Shown here one piece after another: positions 46,765-55,559 of a stretch of DNA of 64,000 nucleotides. The stretch spans positions 351,003-415,002 of the forward strand of contig JAFEAT010000011.1 of the NCBI GenBank assembly GCA_018266255.1. Direction: 5' to 3'. The stretch is from Cyanobacteria bacterium SZAS-4. Lineage in GTDB: Bacteria > Cyanobacteriota > Vampirovibrionia > Obscuribacterales > Obscuribacteraceae. How positions within the stretch are numbered: the stretch's first letter is position 1; every line of letters begins with the position of its first letter. The translations under genes and the position numbers were made by a program. The notes beneath the pieces are model-generated. The model was not told the origin of the DNA. It made no database searches and saw only the letters and a list, made by a program, of their open reading frames with translations.

Positions 46765-47094
46765 ATGCCGCACCTGTTCAATTTTTTTCGATCACTACTA
46801 CATTCGCTTTTTCCAACCGTCGACAGCGAAGCACAATGTACTTTCTGCGGAAAAACTCAGACACAGACAAAATTTATAGTGGCTGGTCCAGGTGTCAACA
46901 TTTGCGACGAATGCGTTCATCTGTGCAATCAGACATTCGCAGAGCAAAAGCAAAAGGCGACGACGGCTAGAGAAGGACGATGTTCTTTTTGTGGAAAGAC
47001 TCAAACACCCCTAATGGCTGGTCATGCTGTTACCATTTGCGAGGAATGCGTGCATCTGTGCAATCAGATAATTGCCGAACAACAGGGTGCGTAG
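46765..47094 (+). CDS. Stand-alone double ClpX-type C4 zinc-finger protein
   Basis: The 109-residue product has a hydrophobic N-terminal stretch and two copies of the ClpX zinc-binding domain: CTFCGKTQ...VNICDECVHLCN (C25, C28, C47, C50) and CSFCGKTQ...VTICEECVHLCN (C73, C76, C92, C95). The second copy is three residues shorter in its loop. No AAA+ ATPase follows. In ClpX this domain dimerises and binds adaptor proteins and some substrates, so the protein may compete for adaptors or recruit ClpX substrates (inference). It is near the right end of element 1. Confidence 0.85.
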   Translation: MPHLFNFFRSLLHSLFPTVDSEAQCTFCGKTQTQTKFIVAGPGVNICDECVHLCNQTFAEQKQKATTAREGRCSFCGKTQTPLMAGHAVTICEECVHLCNQIIAEQQGA

Positions 47095-47214
47095 CACTAT
47101 ATTTGGTGCCTTTGCACTTCATGGCTAACACTCAATGCCTACCTGGAAGCAACTTTACAATTGCGTGGTGAAAGAAACGCCGAAAATGCTTGCAGACCAT
47201 GAGGTTCGGGCAAA

Positions 47215-47232
47215 GTAGCAAAAAAGTAGCAA
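47215..47232 (+). repeat. Paired GTAGCAA repeat, likely integrase arm site (right)
   Basis: An exact copy of the 18-bp sequence at 42642-42659, 76 bp before attachment site copy 2. Having the same paired site at both ends supports element 1 as one unit with its own recombinase. Confidence 0.5.
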
Positions 47233-47307
47233 ATTAACAAATTGGCTACCCCAATAAAAAAGTGGCTTAAATCTGCATTTAGCCACTGTGCAAGTATTTA
47301 AAAGATT

Positions 47308-47349
47308 CGTGCCCGGAGAGATTCGAACTCCCGACCTCATGGTTCGTAG
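47308..47349 (-). other. tRNA-Arg(ACG) 3' fragment, attachment site copy 2
   Basis: Identical over 42 bp to 42457-42498 but without the CCA and without the 5' half of the tRNA. It is the junction between element 1 and element 2. The intact tRNA gene, rebuilt by the right-hand attachment site, should lie to the right of the window. Confidence 0.75.
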
Positions 47350-47677
47350 TCTTAGGGTCGCCTCTTTTTGACTTCTTTCCCAAACTGTTTTAATCCTTCT
47401 GAATGACCATCAGTACTGCTTTTTGAGTAAAATACAACAAGTGGCATTAACCTTCAAATTTGCTGAAATTCGCTCAAAATTCCTCAAATTTGATGCTTAA
47501 AGGAAGACCAGGGGAAGACCAGAATTGTCTCTAAATTGCCACAGGCGCCAGAAAAAGATTTTCGCGGGAAGACAAGACACATATAAATCGTTCGATCGTC
47601 TACCCATCTAATTGCCTAAAAATGAAACCGCTCATGCCGCTCGGATTACTCTCGCTAACCGAAAGATGAGGACAAAC
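47350..47677. other. Integrase 2 upstream region with paired GGAAGACCAG repeats
   Basis: Two GGAAGACCAG units at 47502-47511 and 47513-47522 are 11 bp apart, with a related GGAAGACAAG at about 47561. These look like arm-type sites of the second integrase, unlike those of integrase 1. No gene. Confidence 0.45.
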
Positions 47678-48976
47678 ATGCCTGCACAAAAGATTCGTTT
47701 CACAAAGAGAACGCTAGAATCCCTTCCTATGCCTCCAAAAGGCAAACGAGCCCGCTACTACGATGCTGCCACCCGAGGACTCCTCCTGGACATTACCAGC
47801 ACCGGAAGCATGACCTTTTACGTCTGCCGCAAAGCCAACGGTAAAGCGCAATGGGAACGCATAGGCTCGCTTACCGACATTACCGTCGAGCAAGCACAAA
47901 AGAAGGCGGCCGAAATCAACGGCAGATTTGCCCACGGCAACGACATCAGGGCCAGCCGATTAGCCTACAAAGCCGAACCAACTCTTACAGACGTCTTCCA
48001 GGAATACGTAAAACGCCACGCAGTCAACTGCAAAACCCTGGGCGAAATGAAAAAGACTTACGAACGAAATGTCGTCGCATTCCCTTACGCCATCATCAAC
48101 AGACACGAACAGTTTCTCGCCGACATGAAGATGTCAACAATAGAAACAAGGATGGCTCAAGATCTCCACTTCAGACTGAAAGACGAAAAAGGCAAATACT
48201 CCGCCAACAGAACAATCCAATTGCTTAGAGCAGCTGTCAATGCCTGCAAAGGCTCAAAGTTCTACAAAGGCGATAATCCATTCGAAGGTATAACGCTTTT
48301 TCCGGAAATCGAGCGAAACCGCTTTTTGTCAGACGATGAAGCAACAAAACTCCAGATCGCCCTGGACGAACTGCAAAACACCGAAACACGCGACTTCATT
48401 TTGTTCTGCTTACTTACTGGCGTTCGAAAGAGCAACATCTTGTCGATGTGCTGGTCTGACGTCAATCTTGACTCACAAACTTGGACGATACCGGGCGAAA
48501 AAACCAAGAACAATCAACAACAAGTAGTCCCTCTCGGTGACGAAGAAATGAAAGTCCTCCAGCCGCGCTTTCTCAGAAACTTCGATGCTGATGGCATCGG
48601 CAAGAGTCCGTTTGTCTTTCCAGGGAAAGGCAAAACCGGACACTTGGTCGACCCGAAAAAGTCCTGGACAACTTTGCGCAAGCGAATTGGACTAAAAGAC
48701 GTAACCATCCACGATCTGCGACGCAGCTTCGGTGCCGCCCTGGCCTCAAACAACGTCAACGTGGCCATCATCAAAAATTCTTTGAATCACAAAGACCTGA
48801 AAACAACCCTCAAGGTTTACGCCCTAACCACTCAAAAAGCGCAGCTGCAAGCCAAACAATCTATCCACAAAGCCTGGCGAGAACGAATCGAACAAAACCA
48901 ACAAAACCAACAAATACAACAGATCCCACTTGAGCATAGCGACGAAAAGACCAACAGCCCAGCATCAAATCAATAA
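47678..48976 (+). CDS. P4-type tyrosine integrase, intact (element 2)
   Basis: From the ATG at 47678 (GAGGA upstream) the 432-residue product has an Arm-DNA-bind_3 domain (FTKRTLESLPMPPKGKRARY), a core-binding domain and a catalytic domain with Arg in LLTGVRKSN, HxxR in IHDLRRSFG, His in LNHKDLKTT and Tyr in LKVYALT. It should recombine the tRNA-Arg attachment sites. It is about 45 percent like integrase 1 by eye in the catalytic part but with different flanking repeats. A Gln/Asn-rich tail ends the protein. Confidence 0.92.
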   Translation: MPAQKIRFTKRTLESLPMPPKGKRARYYDAATRGLLLDITSTGSMTFYVCRKANGKAQWERIGSLTDITVEQAQKKAAEINGRFAHGNDIRASRLAYKAEPTLTDVFQEYVKRHAVNCKTLGEMKKTYERNVVAFPYAIINRHEQFLADMKMSTIETRMAQDLHFRLKDEKGKYSANRTIQLLRAAVNACKGSKFYKGDNPFEGITLFPEIERNRFLSDDEATKLQIALDELQNTETRDFILFCLLTGVRKSNILSMCWSDVNLDSQTWTIPGEKTKNNQQQVVPLGDEEMKVLQPRFLRNFDADGIGKSPFVFPGKGKTGHLVDPKKSWTTLRKRIGLKDVTIHDLRRSFGAALASNNVNVAIIKNSLNHKDLKTTLKVYALTTQKAQLQAKQSIHKAWRERIEQNQQNQQIQQIPLEHSDEKTNSPASNQ

Positions 48977-49203
48977 CGGAAGTGAAGAACCAGAGATCGT
49001 CGCCGTTGGTCGAGTCAGTCGAATAAGGTGACGGCGATGACCTCGCTCCTGGAAAACATCATTGCCCCCGATACGCCAGACAAAATCATTGCCTCCGATA
49101 ACCCGCAAAAACAAAATCCCCATCCGACCAAATCAATGCCCCCGATCTAGCGCAGCAATCCTGCCATAATCGGATGGCACCCCTTGCCAATTGGGCAAAA
49201 TTC

Positions 49204-49407
49204 ATGAACCACTTCTTTAGCTATCACTGCGACAGCTTTTCCGACGACTGGACGGTCATCGAACAAATTGACGACCACATCATCAAGATCTGCACGGCTA
49301 AAACTTGTGCACACGCTAGCTTCATCGCTGCCTCACTAAATCACTGCAAGGATTTCTCGCCTTCCGTCATTGATTACGGGCAACCCGTAACAGACCAAAA
49401 CAAGTAG
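49204..49407 (+). CDS. Small hypothetical protein
   Basis: From the ATG at 49204 the product is 67 residues with aromatic and Cys/His residues (MNHFFSYHCDSFSDDWTVIE). No motif or signal sequence is clear. It ends 70 bp before the next gene on the same strand. Confidence 0.4.
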   Translation: MNHFFSYHCDSFSDDWTVIEQIDDHIIKICTAKTCAHASFIAASLNHCKDFSPSVIDYGQPVTDQNK

Positions 49408-49477
49408 CGAAGAAGTTCCATAACTACAAACCGGCATGATTGCTCGAAAACAACCCTCAAAGATGGACACTTAACGC

Positions 49478-50062
49478 ATGCTCCAACCTGAAACCTTCGA
49501 CCGAATAAAACAAAAACACGGACACTATGCCAGTTGGGCCATATGGGCCGACGAGGGAGTGCGGATAAAAGACAACGTCGGTGATTTGAGCATCTTTGAC
49601 GACACCCCCGCATTATTACCTCAACTAAAACCCAATGTAGTGTTGGTTGGACTCAACATCTCCCGTACGCTTCTCGATTCGTTTGGAAATTTCCATGACA
49701 GCAGACCGCAATCACAAGACTACAAACTTAGGTACTCCTTGCAGAGAACGTCTGTCTGGGGCGCTTATATGACCGATATCATCAAAGACTTCGAAGAAAA
49801 AGCATCCGGAAAAATGATGGCTTATTTGCGCTCTAACAAAGCATTCGAAACCAGCAACGTTGCGACTTTCAAAGAAGAATTAGCAGACTTGGGAGCAACA
49901 AGCCCTATCCCGATTGCTATAGGAAATGATGCTCAGAAAATTCTGTGGAGAAACTTCAAAGACGAATATGACATACGAGTAATTCCACACTACAGCCAGC
50001 ACATAAGCAAAGAGACCTACCGCGAGCAAGTTGGCGCCGAAATCCTCAGCCTGGCGATTTGA
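49478..50062 (+). CDS. Hypothetical protein with uracil-DNA-glycosylase-like features
   Basis: The 194-residue product contains a strand-loop VVLVGLNISRTLLDSFG and a C-terminal IPHYS, which distantly resemble motif A (GxNPG) and motif B (HPS) of the uracil-DNA glycosylase superfamily. The intervening YMTDIIKDF fits the third strand. Glycosylase activity is not shown, since the Asp/Asn of motif A is not preserved in the same place. It is a cargo gene of element 2. Confidence 0.5.
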   Translation: MLQPETFDRIKQKHGHYASWAIWADEGVRIKDNVGDLSIFDDTPALLPQLKPNVVLVGLNISRTLLDSFGNFHDSRPQSQDYKLRYSLQRTSVWGAYMTDIIKDFEEKASGKMMAYLRSNKAFETSNVATFKEELADLGATSPIPIAIGNDAQKILWRNFKDEYDIRVIPHYSQHISKETYREQVGAEILSLAI

Positions 50063-51320
50063 TGTTCTCTCGCCATAACATCATTGCCCCCGATAAATCC
50101 GATCGCTCCAATCCAAGATCAAACAGACCGGACCATCCAATCGCAGCTGCAACGATCTTGCGCAGCTGCTCATCGTTAGCGCACCAAATCTAAAGAAATT
50201 CCGCTTGAAACCGCTGCGCAAATCACCTTGATTTGTAATGCGGGTTGCTTCAAGATGCGCAACAAGACTCGATCGCGAGAGTGCGTACCGACTTGCGTAT
50301 ATCGCGAGTGGCTAGCGCGGCTGGCTCAAGAAGAGCATCTCCGAGCTCACGTCAGCTAAACGGAATTCTGCCATCAACACTTCGACATCATGTAACAATG
50401 ATGAAGAGCCAATCTTGGCATGGTATCCAAGTGGGTGTTTGTTGAATTTGCGAGAGCCCAAAAGTTGAAATGTCTGAAATTAGTGACACTTCGAAATGTC
50501 TTAAAAGAGTGACATCCGGATTTCGACGTAACCTATATCCGGCAATGTCGAAATGTCTGAAAAGAGTGACATCCGAATTTCGATGTCGTCTATATCCAAC
50601 AACTGCGCAATGTCTGAAAAAAGTGACATTGAAAAGGTCTGAAATTGGTGACATCACGAATGGTGCCGCCGAATATAAGTGGCATCGCGTGCAATCGTCA
50701 CAAGCTTTCAAATGAGCCCACCGTACTTGAAAGCCGCCAGAGTGCTACGTATGCAACCAAAACTTGTCTGACGGAAATAAATGTCAGGACCAAATATACA
50801 GAAACCCTAAAACCCTGTGCCCATCTGCGCGACCGGTGTGCATCCACGCTACCGGCACCGCCCGCGCTATCAAGTCGGTTTGTTACAACACTAATGACGC
50901 CCGCTTTACACGCCAATCGCAATCGAGACGACAATCCATTGCGCCCCATACACTTCGACGTTTGCGAACGCACCAAATTTGCTTAACAAGCATCTCCGGT
51001 CAATCTTCTACTAAATAGAAAACGCTGCCGATAGTCGAGTAGTTTGAAAGTCTTCTATTCAATACAAACTTCTCAAGGACATCGGCAGCGCTAGGACGAA
51101 TTTACACCCAACTGGGGAAATTCCAAAAACCATTTTATTGGTCTGTCCTTTCACTGCCTTTTCCCGAATCGAGTATTGATGAAGAAGCAGTGTTCGTGCG
51201 AACTCGCATGAATCCTGATCGAAGTAGTCTCCAATTTTCCGAACGCGCCATTGCATGATCCGAGTTTCATGTGGTCGTTATTCGTCACCCTCCATCAAAT
51301 CCAAAAATGAAAGGACGAAC
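50063..51320. other. 1.26-kb gene-poor region with repeats
   Basis: Holds one copy of the ATCATTGCCCCCGAT repeat, a repeat array at 50471-50653 and a 10-bp inverted repeat CGCTGCCGAT (51023-51032 with 51081-51090). Several short frames exist on both strands without ribosome sites or native composition. It could be the ruin of an insertion sequence. Confidence 0.45.
50471..50653 (+). repeat. Five-copy TGTCTGAAAxxxGTGACA array with 57-bp spacing
   Basis: Copies of the 18-bp dyad TGTCTGAAAxxxGTGACA start at 50471, 50497, 50554, 50611 and 50636, giving spacings of 26, 57, 57 and 25 bp. Two full 57-bp units are similar over their whole length. The TGTC/GACA ends and repeated layout resemble the multiple terminal repeats of IS21-type elements, but no istA/istB remains nearby. 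Confidence 0.6.
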
Positions 51321-51785
51321 ATGTTTGAAAGAGCACGAAAGTTTTTCGGCGCCCAGGATCCGCCTCCGGATCAAACTGGGACCGAATCATATTTTGAAAA
51401 ATTGATTCGCTACATTCCGGCCGATATCGTGGCTGGCTTTGTCGCTCTCGACGGCATGATGAAAGAGCAATCATATACGCCCCTCTGGTTATCCTGGGCC
51501 GTCTTTGGTGCGCTCTTGCTTCTCACACCGCTCTACGTCTGCTACATCAAAACACAGCCGGCCGGTTTCGCACCCAACAAGACCTTCCATTGGGTCGCCA
51601 GTTGCTGGGCCTTCGCCGTCTGGGTTTTCGCCCTCGGTGGGTTTGTCGCAGTCACGTTCAGCTGGTATCGCCCCATTTACGGAACGGTACTTCTGATCAT
51701 CACGACAATGGCACTGCCTGTGCTTGAGTCTTGCTTCTACGGTCCGGCGGCTTCCCGGATCCCGAAGGCCGGTCCGCCCAAGTAG
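51321..51785 (+). CDS. Membrane protein with three or four helices
   Basis: From the ATG at 51321 (AAAGGA upstream) the 154-residue product has hydrophobic segments at about 55-75 (PLWLSWAVFGALLLLTPLYV), 88-112 and 116-135. The part before (LIRYIPADIVAGFVALDG) is an amphipathic helix. It heads a set of C-rich genes with strong ribosome sites. A holin-like role would fit a phage context but is only a guess. Confidence 0.6.
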   Translation: MFERARKFFGAQDPPPDQTGTESYFEKLIRYIPADIVAGFVALDGMMKEQSYTPLWLSWAVFGALLLLTPLYVCYIKTQPAGFAPNKTFHWVASCWAFAVWVFALGGFVAVTFSWYRPIYGTVLLIITTMALPVLESCFYGPAASRIPKAGPPK

Positions 51786-51839
51786 CGACAACAACTCAAA
51801 AAAATCCCATCAACAAATCTGCCTAAGTAAGGAAGAGAT

Positions 51840-52382
51840 GTGAAACGTACACTCACAACAATCATTGCCTGCGCGCTGCTGTTATCTGGCTGCGCCAGTT
51901 TCTACCCGCCCACCAACACCCACGAATTATCTGCTGGCAAAGCGTATTGGATCGATACGGACGCAAGCCGTCGAGGTATCGCCGTCTTGCCCCGGGCTGA
52001 CGGCAAGGGCGTTCAGATGTGCTCCGAACCATCCCCGGATGTGGCACTTCAAACTGTCACTCAAATCATGGCCCAGGTCACGCTGAACAATCCCCAAGTC
52101 GACGCCAAAACTCAACTCGAATTCAGCACTGCTGTCATCGATTTGAGCAAACGCAGCCAGACCATTTTATTTCTACGGGAAGTTCTCTTCCGACTTTGCG
52201 AGCAGTCGGTCAACAATAATCTCACCTCAGAGCAGGTTGAGCACCTCTACGAGCTCGCCGTTAAGACCTCGCTGGTACTTGCCCAGGGTGAGCTTGCAAA
52301 ACAGCAAGCAGAACTCGCAAAACGTCTTGCAGATCCGGCAGTGAGAAAAATGTGGAACGAACTGACCAACACTTCCAAGTAA
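51840..52382 (+). CDS. Lipoprotein with helical C-terminus
   Basis: The 180-residue product has a signal peptide with lipobox LSGC (Cys at about 18) and ends with a helical part containing QGELAKQQAELAKRLADPAV. GTG start with AAGGAAGAG upstream. Anchored to the outer or inner membrane. Spanin-like o-component is one option in a phage lysis cassette, but the length is larger than usual. Confidence 0.6.
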   Translation: MKRTLTTIIACALLLSGCASFYPPTNTHELSAGKAYWIDTDASRRGIAVLPRADGKGVQMCSEPSPDVALQTVTQIMAQVTLNNPQVDAKTQLEFSTAVIDLSKRSQTILFLREVLFRLCEQSVNNNLTSEQVEHLYELAVKTSLVLAQGELAKQQAELAKRLADPAVRKMWNELTNTSK

Positions 52383-52515
52383 CTATCTAAACGAATTGAT
52401 TCGAATGCTTTTCATCGATAGAGGCAATCAACTCCTATCGATGCCGTTACGAATAACCGCGCAATCCTGCGCAATCGCAATCAATCGGCTATCAGCCGTA
52501 CACGGAGTAGACACA

Positions 52516-53103
52516 ATGGAAACCCAGACCATGACCTCGACCAACAACGCCACACTCGACACCACCTCACTCCTCCAGGATGGCGAAGTGCTGATCGGCA
52601 AGATTACCAAACCGTTCATCCAGGACGGCAAGCTCATGGGAGCAGTGCTGCGTTTCGATGGAAAATCCGAAACAGCACTTCTGCATCGCAAGCAGATGCT
52701 CGGCAAAAATCCAAGCAATCGCCTGGCCGGCATTCAGATCGGCGACGAGCTGCTCGTCAAGTTGTCGGTCAGCGGTGAACATCCCGCGCGCAAAACCTGG
52801 GCGAGCGAATCCACGCTCGATAGCTCAGTCGTCGTCGAAAATCTCTCGGCCAAACCGGCTCGCGGCTTGTTTGGCAAAGTCGTCAACACCACAGACTACG
52901 GTGTGTTCGTCGAACTTCAGAACGGTCCGGCGGCAGGGCGACTGGGTCTGGTGCATGCGAAGAACATGGGCAACGGACGTGCTGTTTCGCTCGGCGCCTT
53001 CACTTCCTATGCGCCTGGCGCGGCGGTGAAAGTCGACGTACTCGGTTCCGAACTCGATACCAAAGGTACCTTGCGAATCGACCTCGCCTTCTCGAAAAGC
53101 TGA
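52516..53103 (+). CDS. S1-domain RNA-binding protein, two OB folds
   Basis: From the ATG at 52516 the 195-residue product has two S1-like OB domains: about 20-95 (DGEVLIGKITKPFIQDGKLM) and about 110-190 (GLFGKVVNTTDYGVFVELQN, GLVHAKNMGNG). The second has the YGVFVEL...GLVH pattern that marks S1 RNA binding. Role unknown; RNA binding is a safe guess. It sits between the lipoprotein and the beta-helix protein gene. Confidence 0.7.
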   Translation: METQTMTSTNNATLDTTSLLQDGEVLIGKITKPFIQDGKLMGAVLRFDGKSETALLHRKQMLGKNPSNRLAGIQIGDELLVKLSVSGEHPARKTWASESTLDSSVVVENLSAKPARGLFGKVVNTTDYGVFVELQNGPAAGRLGLVHAKNMGNGRAVSLGAFTSYAPGAAVKVDVLGSELDTKGTLRIDLAFSKS

Positions 53104-53126
53104 AGGCCAACTCATACCGATCCTTA

Positions 53127-53204
53127 CTAGATACAAATCCGCCTCGATACAAACTGTCTAGATAAAACACGTCTAGATACATTACCGTCTAGATACAACA
53201 CCGT
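53127..53204 (+). repeat. Tandem 15-16-bp repeat around CTAGATACAA
   Basis: Five units start at 53127, 53143, 53158, 53173 and 53189. Each has the core CTAGATAxA. It lies in the leader before the beta-helix gene, ahead of an imperfect hairpin (53216-53255; TCCTCG/CGAGGA). Confidence 0.6.
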
Positions 53205-53369
53205 GTCGATTTTTTGAATGTAGCTCCTCGACTCGATTTGAGTGCGAGGACATTCTTCATGCCAGTCGATGCTGCGCGCCGGTTCATCAGCCAGCGAGCA
53301 GCTCTCGATTTGCGTGTCCACCCACAAAGCATTTCGGAATCCATCCGAAAAACCCAAAGGAAATCAAAC

Positions 53370-55532
53370 ATGCCTACCACAAGATACGTCGACGAAGTCG
53401 GCGGCAACGACGCGAACTCCGGCCTCACTTTCGCACTGCGAAAGAAAACCCTCGCTGGTATCGCCTCGGCTGGTGTCGCAGCTGGTGACACCATCCGCGT
53501 CATGGGGAAACCCTCGACCGCAAGCGGCATCAACGCCACGTTCACCAACCTGTCCAGCGCAGTCACGCTGGCGAGCGCCCTCACTCAGAGCGTCTACACC
53601 TCAGGCGCGGCCTGGTCACCCAAGACCAACGTCACGAGCACTGGCAGCCAGTCTGGCAAACTGAGCGCCACCAGCGCCGTCAACGTCGCAATCGCCGCCG
53701 CTTTCACTACGGGTGTGGCAGCGTTCTTCGCTACCGGCGCGCTCAACTTGAGCACCTACCAACAGCTGTCCTTCTGGGTCAAACCAGATGTGGCGGTGGC
53801 TGCGGGCGTACTGCGTCTCGATCTCTGCAGCGACACGGCCGGTGCCACTCCTGTCAACCAGCTCACGCTGCCGGCCCTCACTGCCGGTCAGTGGAACTTG
53901 ATCACCATCGACAACGGCGCCAACTTCGGTTCTAGCATCCAGAGTATCCGCGTCTTCGCCATCTCGGATCCGGGCACCGTCACCCTTACCTTCGACGACA
54001 TCATCGCCTGCAAGGCCGCATCGGCAGTTAACTGCCTCACTCTCAACAGCCTGATCTCGTCGGACAATGCCACCTGGTACGGTATCAAGTCGATCAACGG
54101 TACGGCTGTCGTGCTCGACACCGGCGGGACGTCGTCTGCTCAGACGGCCAAAGGCATCTGGTCCGGCACTACCGGCGCCTTGCCGCTTTCCATCCTGGCA
54201 CCACTGACCAGGAGCGCTGCTGGCGTCGGCGGCGTTAGTATCACTGACACTTTCAACAGCGCCACCAGCGGAACGGCCGGCAACCCCATCATCATCTCCG
54301 GTGGTTGGGACAGCACAGCCATGACCACCCAAAACGGCTTCTCTGTATTCGATGGCGTCGCCGCTCTCGCCACAGTCGGTCTCACCATCGGCTGCGACTT
54401 CGTCACGCTCGATCACTTCGTCTTCACCCGCTTCAACGCGCCCATCAATCTGAACGGCTCGACGAAGAAGGGCTATACGCTTTCCAACTTCACCATCTCG
54501 GATTGCGGCGGACTGTTTACCCTGCCGGCCCATGCAGTCGTCTTCAACACCTGCCAGATCCTCAACTCGGTCGGCGGGCTGAGCATCCCTCAGACCACCA
54601 ACTACAACACGGACGCGCTCGCCTACAGCCTGGCCTTCGTCAAGATCATCGGCAACACCAGCGGCGACGGCATCGTGGTGCCGGCCAACGTCGGCTCGCC
54701 TGCAATTTCTATCCACGACTGCGCCGTCATCGGTACCACCACGGGCAATACCAACGGCTTCAACATCTCAAGCCCCTGTATCTTCTACAACAACACATCC
54801 AACGACAACGCCTCGGGCAGCGCCGCGGTCGGCTTCCTCTTCCAGAACATGTTCGACTTCGTCGCCTACAACTTGCAGGGCCGCAACAATTCGGGCGCTC
54901 AGGTGCAGCTCAATAACGCCTACGTCGAAATCTTTACCCTCGATACCAACTTCAACCTCGGCACCCAGGTCAAGTTCACGACCGGCAGCGAAGGCGAAGC
55001 TGTCATCTACAGCTGGACCCAGAACGGCACGGCGCCGAAAGTTTCGCTCGGCGATCCTGCCACCGGCGAAACCTCAGGCAACATCGTCGCGGCCCATCGC
55101 GAAGGTGGACTGGTCGCCAACAACAGCATCTACTCGGACTACGGCACTATCACCACTACTGGTGTCACCGGTCAGAGCGGCGGCAGCGGCTGGAAGCTCT
55201 CTCCCAACGCCAACGCCTTCGCCAGTTCGCCTCTCCGACTCAATGTCGGCAAGGTGCCCTGCCCGGCCGGCGTGCCCACGACGATCAAGTACTACGCACA
55301 GCTCAGCGCTGCAGCTGGCGTCAGCGCTCAGCTCCGCATCGCTGGCGGCAGATACCCCGGCGTCGGCTCTCCCGGCACCGACATCGTCGCTGCCGTCGCC
55401 GGTACTTCCTGGACGCAGTACTCGCTCACCTTCACGCCCACCGAAAACTGCGTCGTCGACGTCTTCTTCGAGGCATGGGGCAGCACGAGCTTGACCGCCA
55501 GCGTTAGCGGTCCGGTCACCATCACGCAGTAA
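53370..55532 (+). CDS. Tail-fibre-like parallel beta-helix protein
   Basis: From the ATG at 53370 (AAAGGAAA upstream) the 720-residue product begins TRYVDEVGGNDANSGLTF, typical of phage tail-fibre or pectate-lyase-like repeat proteins that carry a beta-helix. The middle (about 330-560) is rich in short strands with Asn/Ser/Thr/Gly. The C-terminal 150 residues resemble a carbohydrate-binding beta sandwich (LRIAGGRYPGVGSPG, SWTQYSLTFTPTENCVVDV). No signal peptide. C-ending codons dominate, unlike the backbone genes. Likely surface or virion-like binding protein. Confidence 0.65.
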   Translation: MPTTRYVDEVGGNDANSGLTFALRKKTLAGIASAGVAAGDTIRVMGKPSTASGINATFTNLSSAVTLASALTQSVYTSGAAWSPKTNVTSTGSQSGKLSATSAVNVAIAAAFTTGVAAFFATGALNLSTYQQLSFWVKPDVAVAAGVLRLDLCSDTAGATPVNQLTLPALTAGQWNLITIDNGANFGSSIQSIRVFAISDPGTVTLTFDDIIACKAASAVNCLTLNSLISSDNATWYGIKSINGTAVVLDTGGTSSAQTAKGIWSGTTGALPLSILAPLTRSAAGVGGVSITDTFNSATSGTAGNPIIISGGWDSTAMTTQNGFSVFDGVAALATVGLTIGCDFVTLDHFVFTRFNAPINLNGSTKKGYTLSNFTISDCGGLFTLPAHAVVFNTCQILNSVGGLSIPQTTNYNTDALAYSLAFVKIIGNTSGDGIVVPANVGSPAISIHDCAVIGTTTGNTNGFNISSPCIFYNNTSNDNASGSAAVGFLFQNMFDFVAYNLQGRNNSGAQVQLNNAYVEIFTLDTNFNLGTQVKFTTGSEGEAVIYSWTQNGTAPKVSLGDPATGETSGNIVAAHREGGLVANNSIYSDYGTITTTGVTGQSGGSGWKLSPNANAFASSPLRLNVGKVPCPAGVPTTIKYYAQLSAAAGVSAQLRIAGGRYPGVGSPGTDIVAAVAGTSWTQYSLTFTPTENCVVDVFFEAWGSTSLTASVSGPVTITQ

Positions 55533-55559
55533 CTGCGGAAACGCAGAAAGGAAAAGAAA

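Larger units (their letters stand above)
49058..50094 (+). repeat. Dispersed 15-bp repeat ATCATTGCCCCCGAT, four copies
   Basis: Copies at 49058-49072, 49085-49099 (one change), 49132-49146 (one change) and 50080-50094. Three stand just before the two hypothetical genes and one right after them. No explanation found. Confidence 0.55.

Noticed and set aside
49058..49146. CRISPR-like short array
   Set aside because: Three 15-bp repeats with uneven spacers of 12 and 32 bp and no cas gene do not fit a CRISPR.
50698..50976. Minus-strand coding frame of 92 codons
   Set aside because: No ribosome site, no recognisable domain and composition like a shadow frame.
53616..54716. Long minus-strand frame of 366 codons inside the beta-helix gene
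   Set aside because: It is an antisense shadow caused by C-ending codons; the sense product has a ribosome site and native features.
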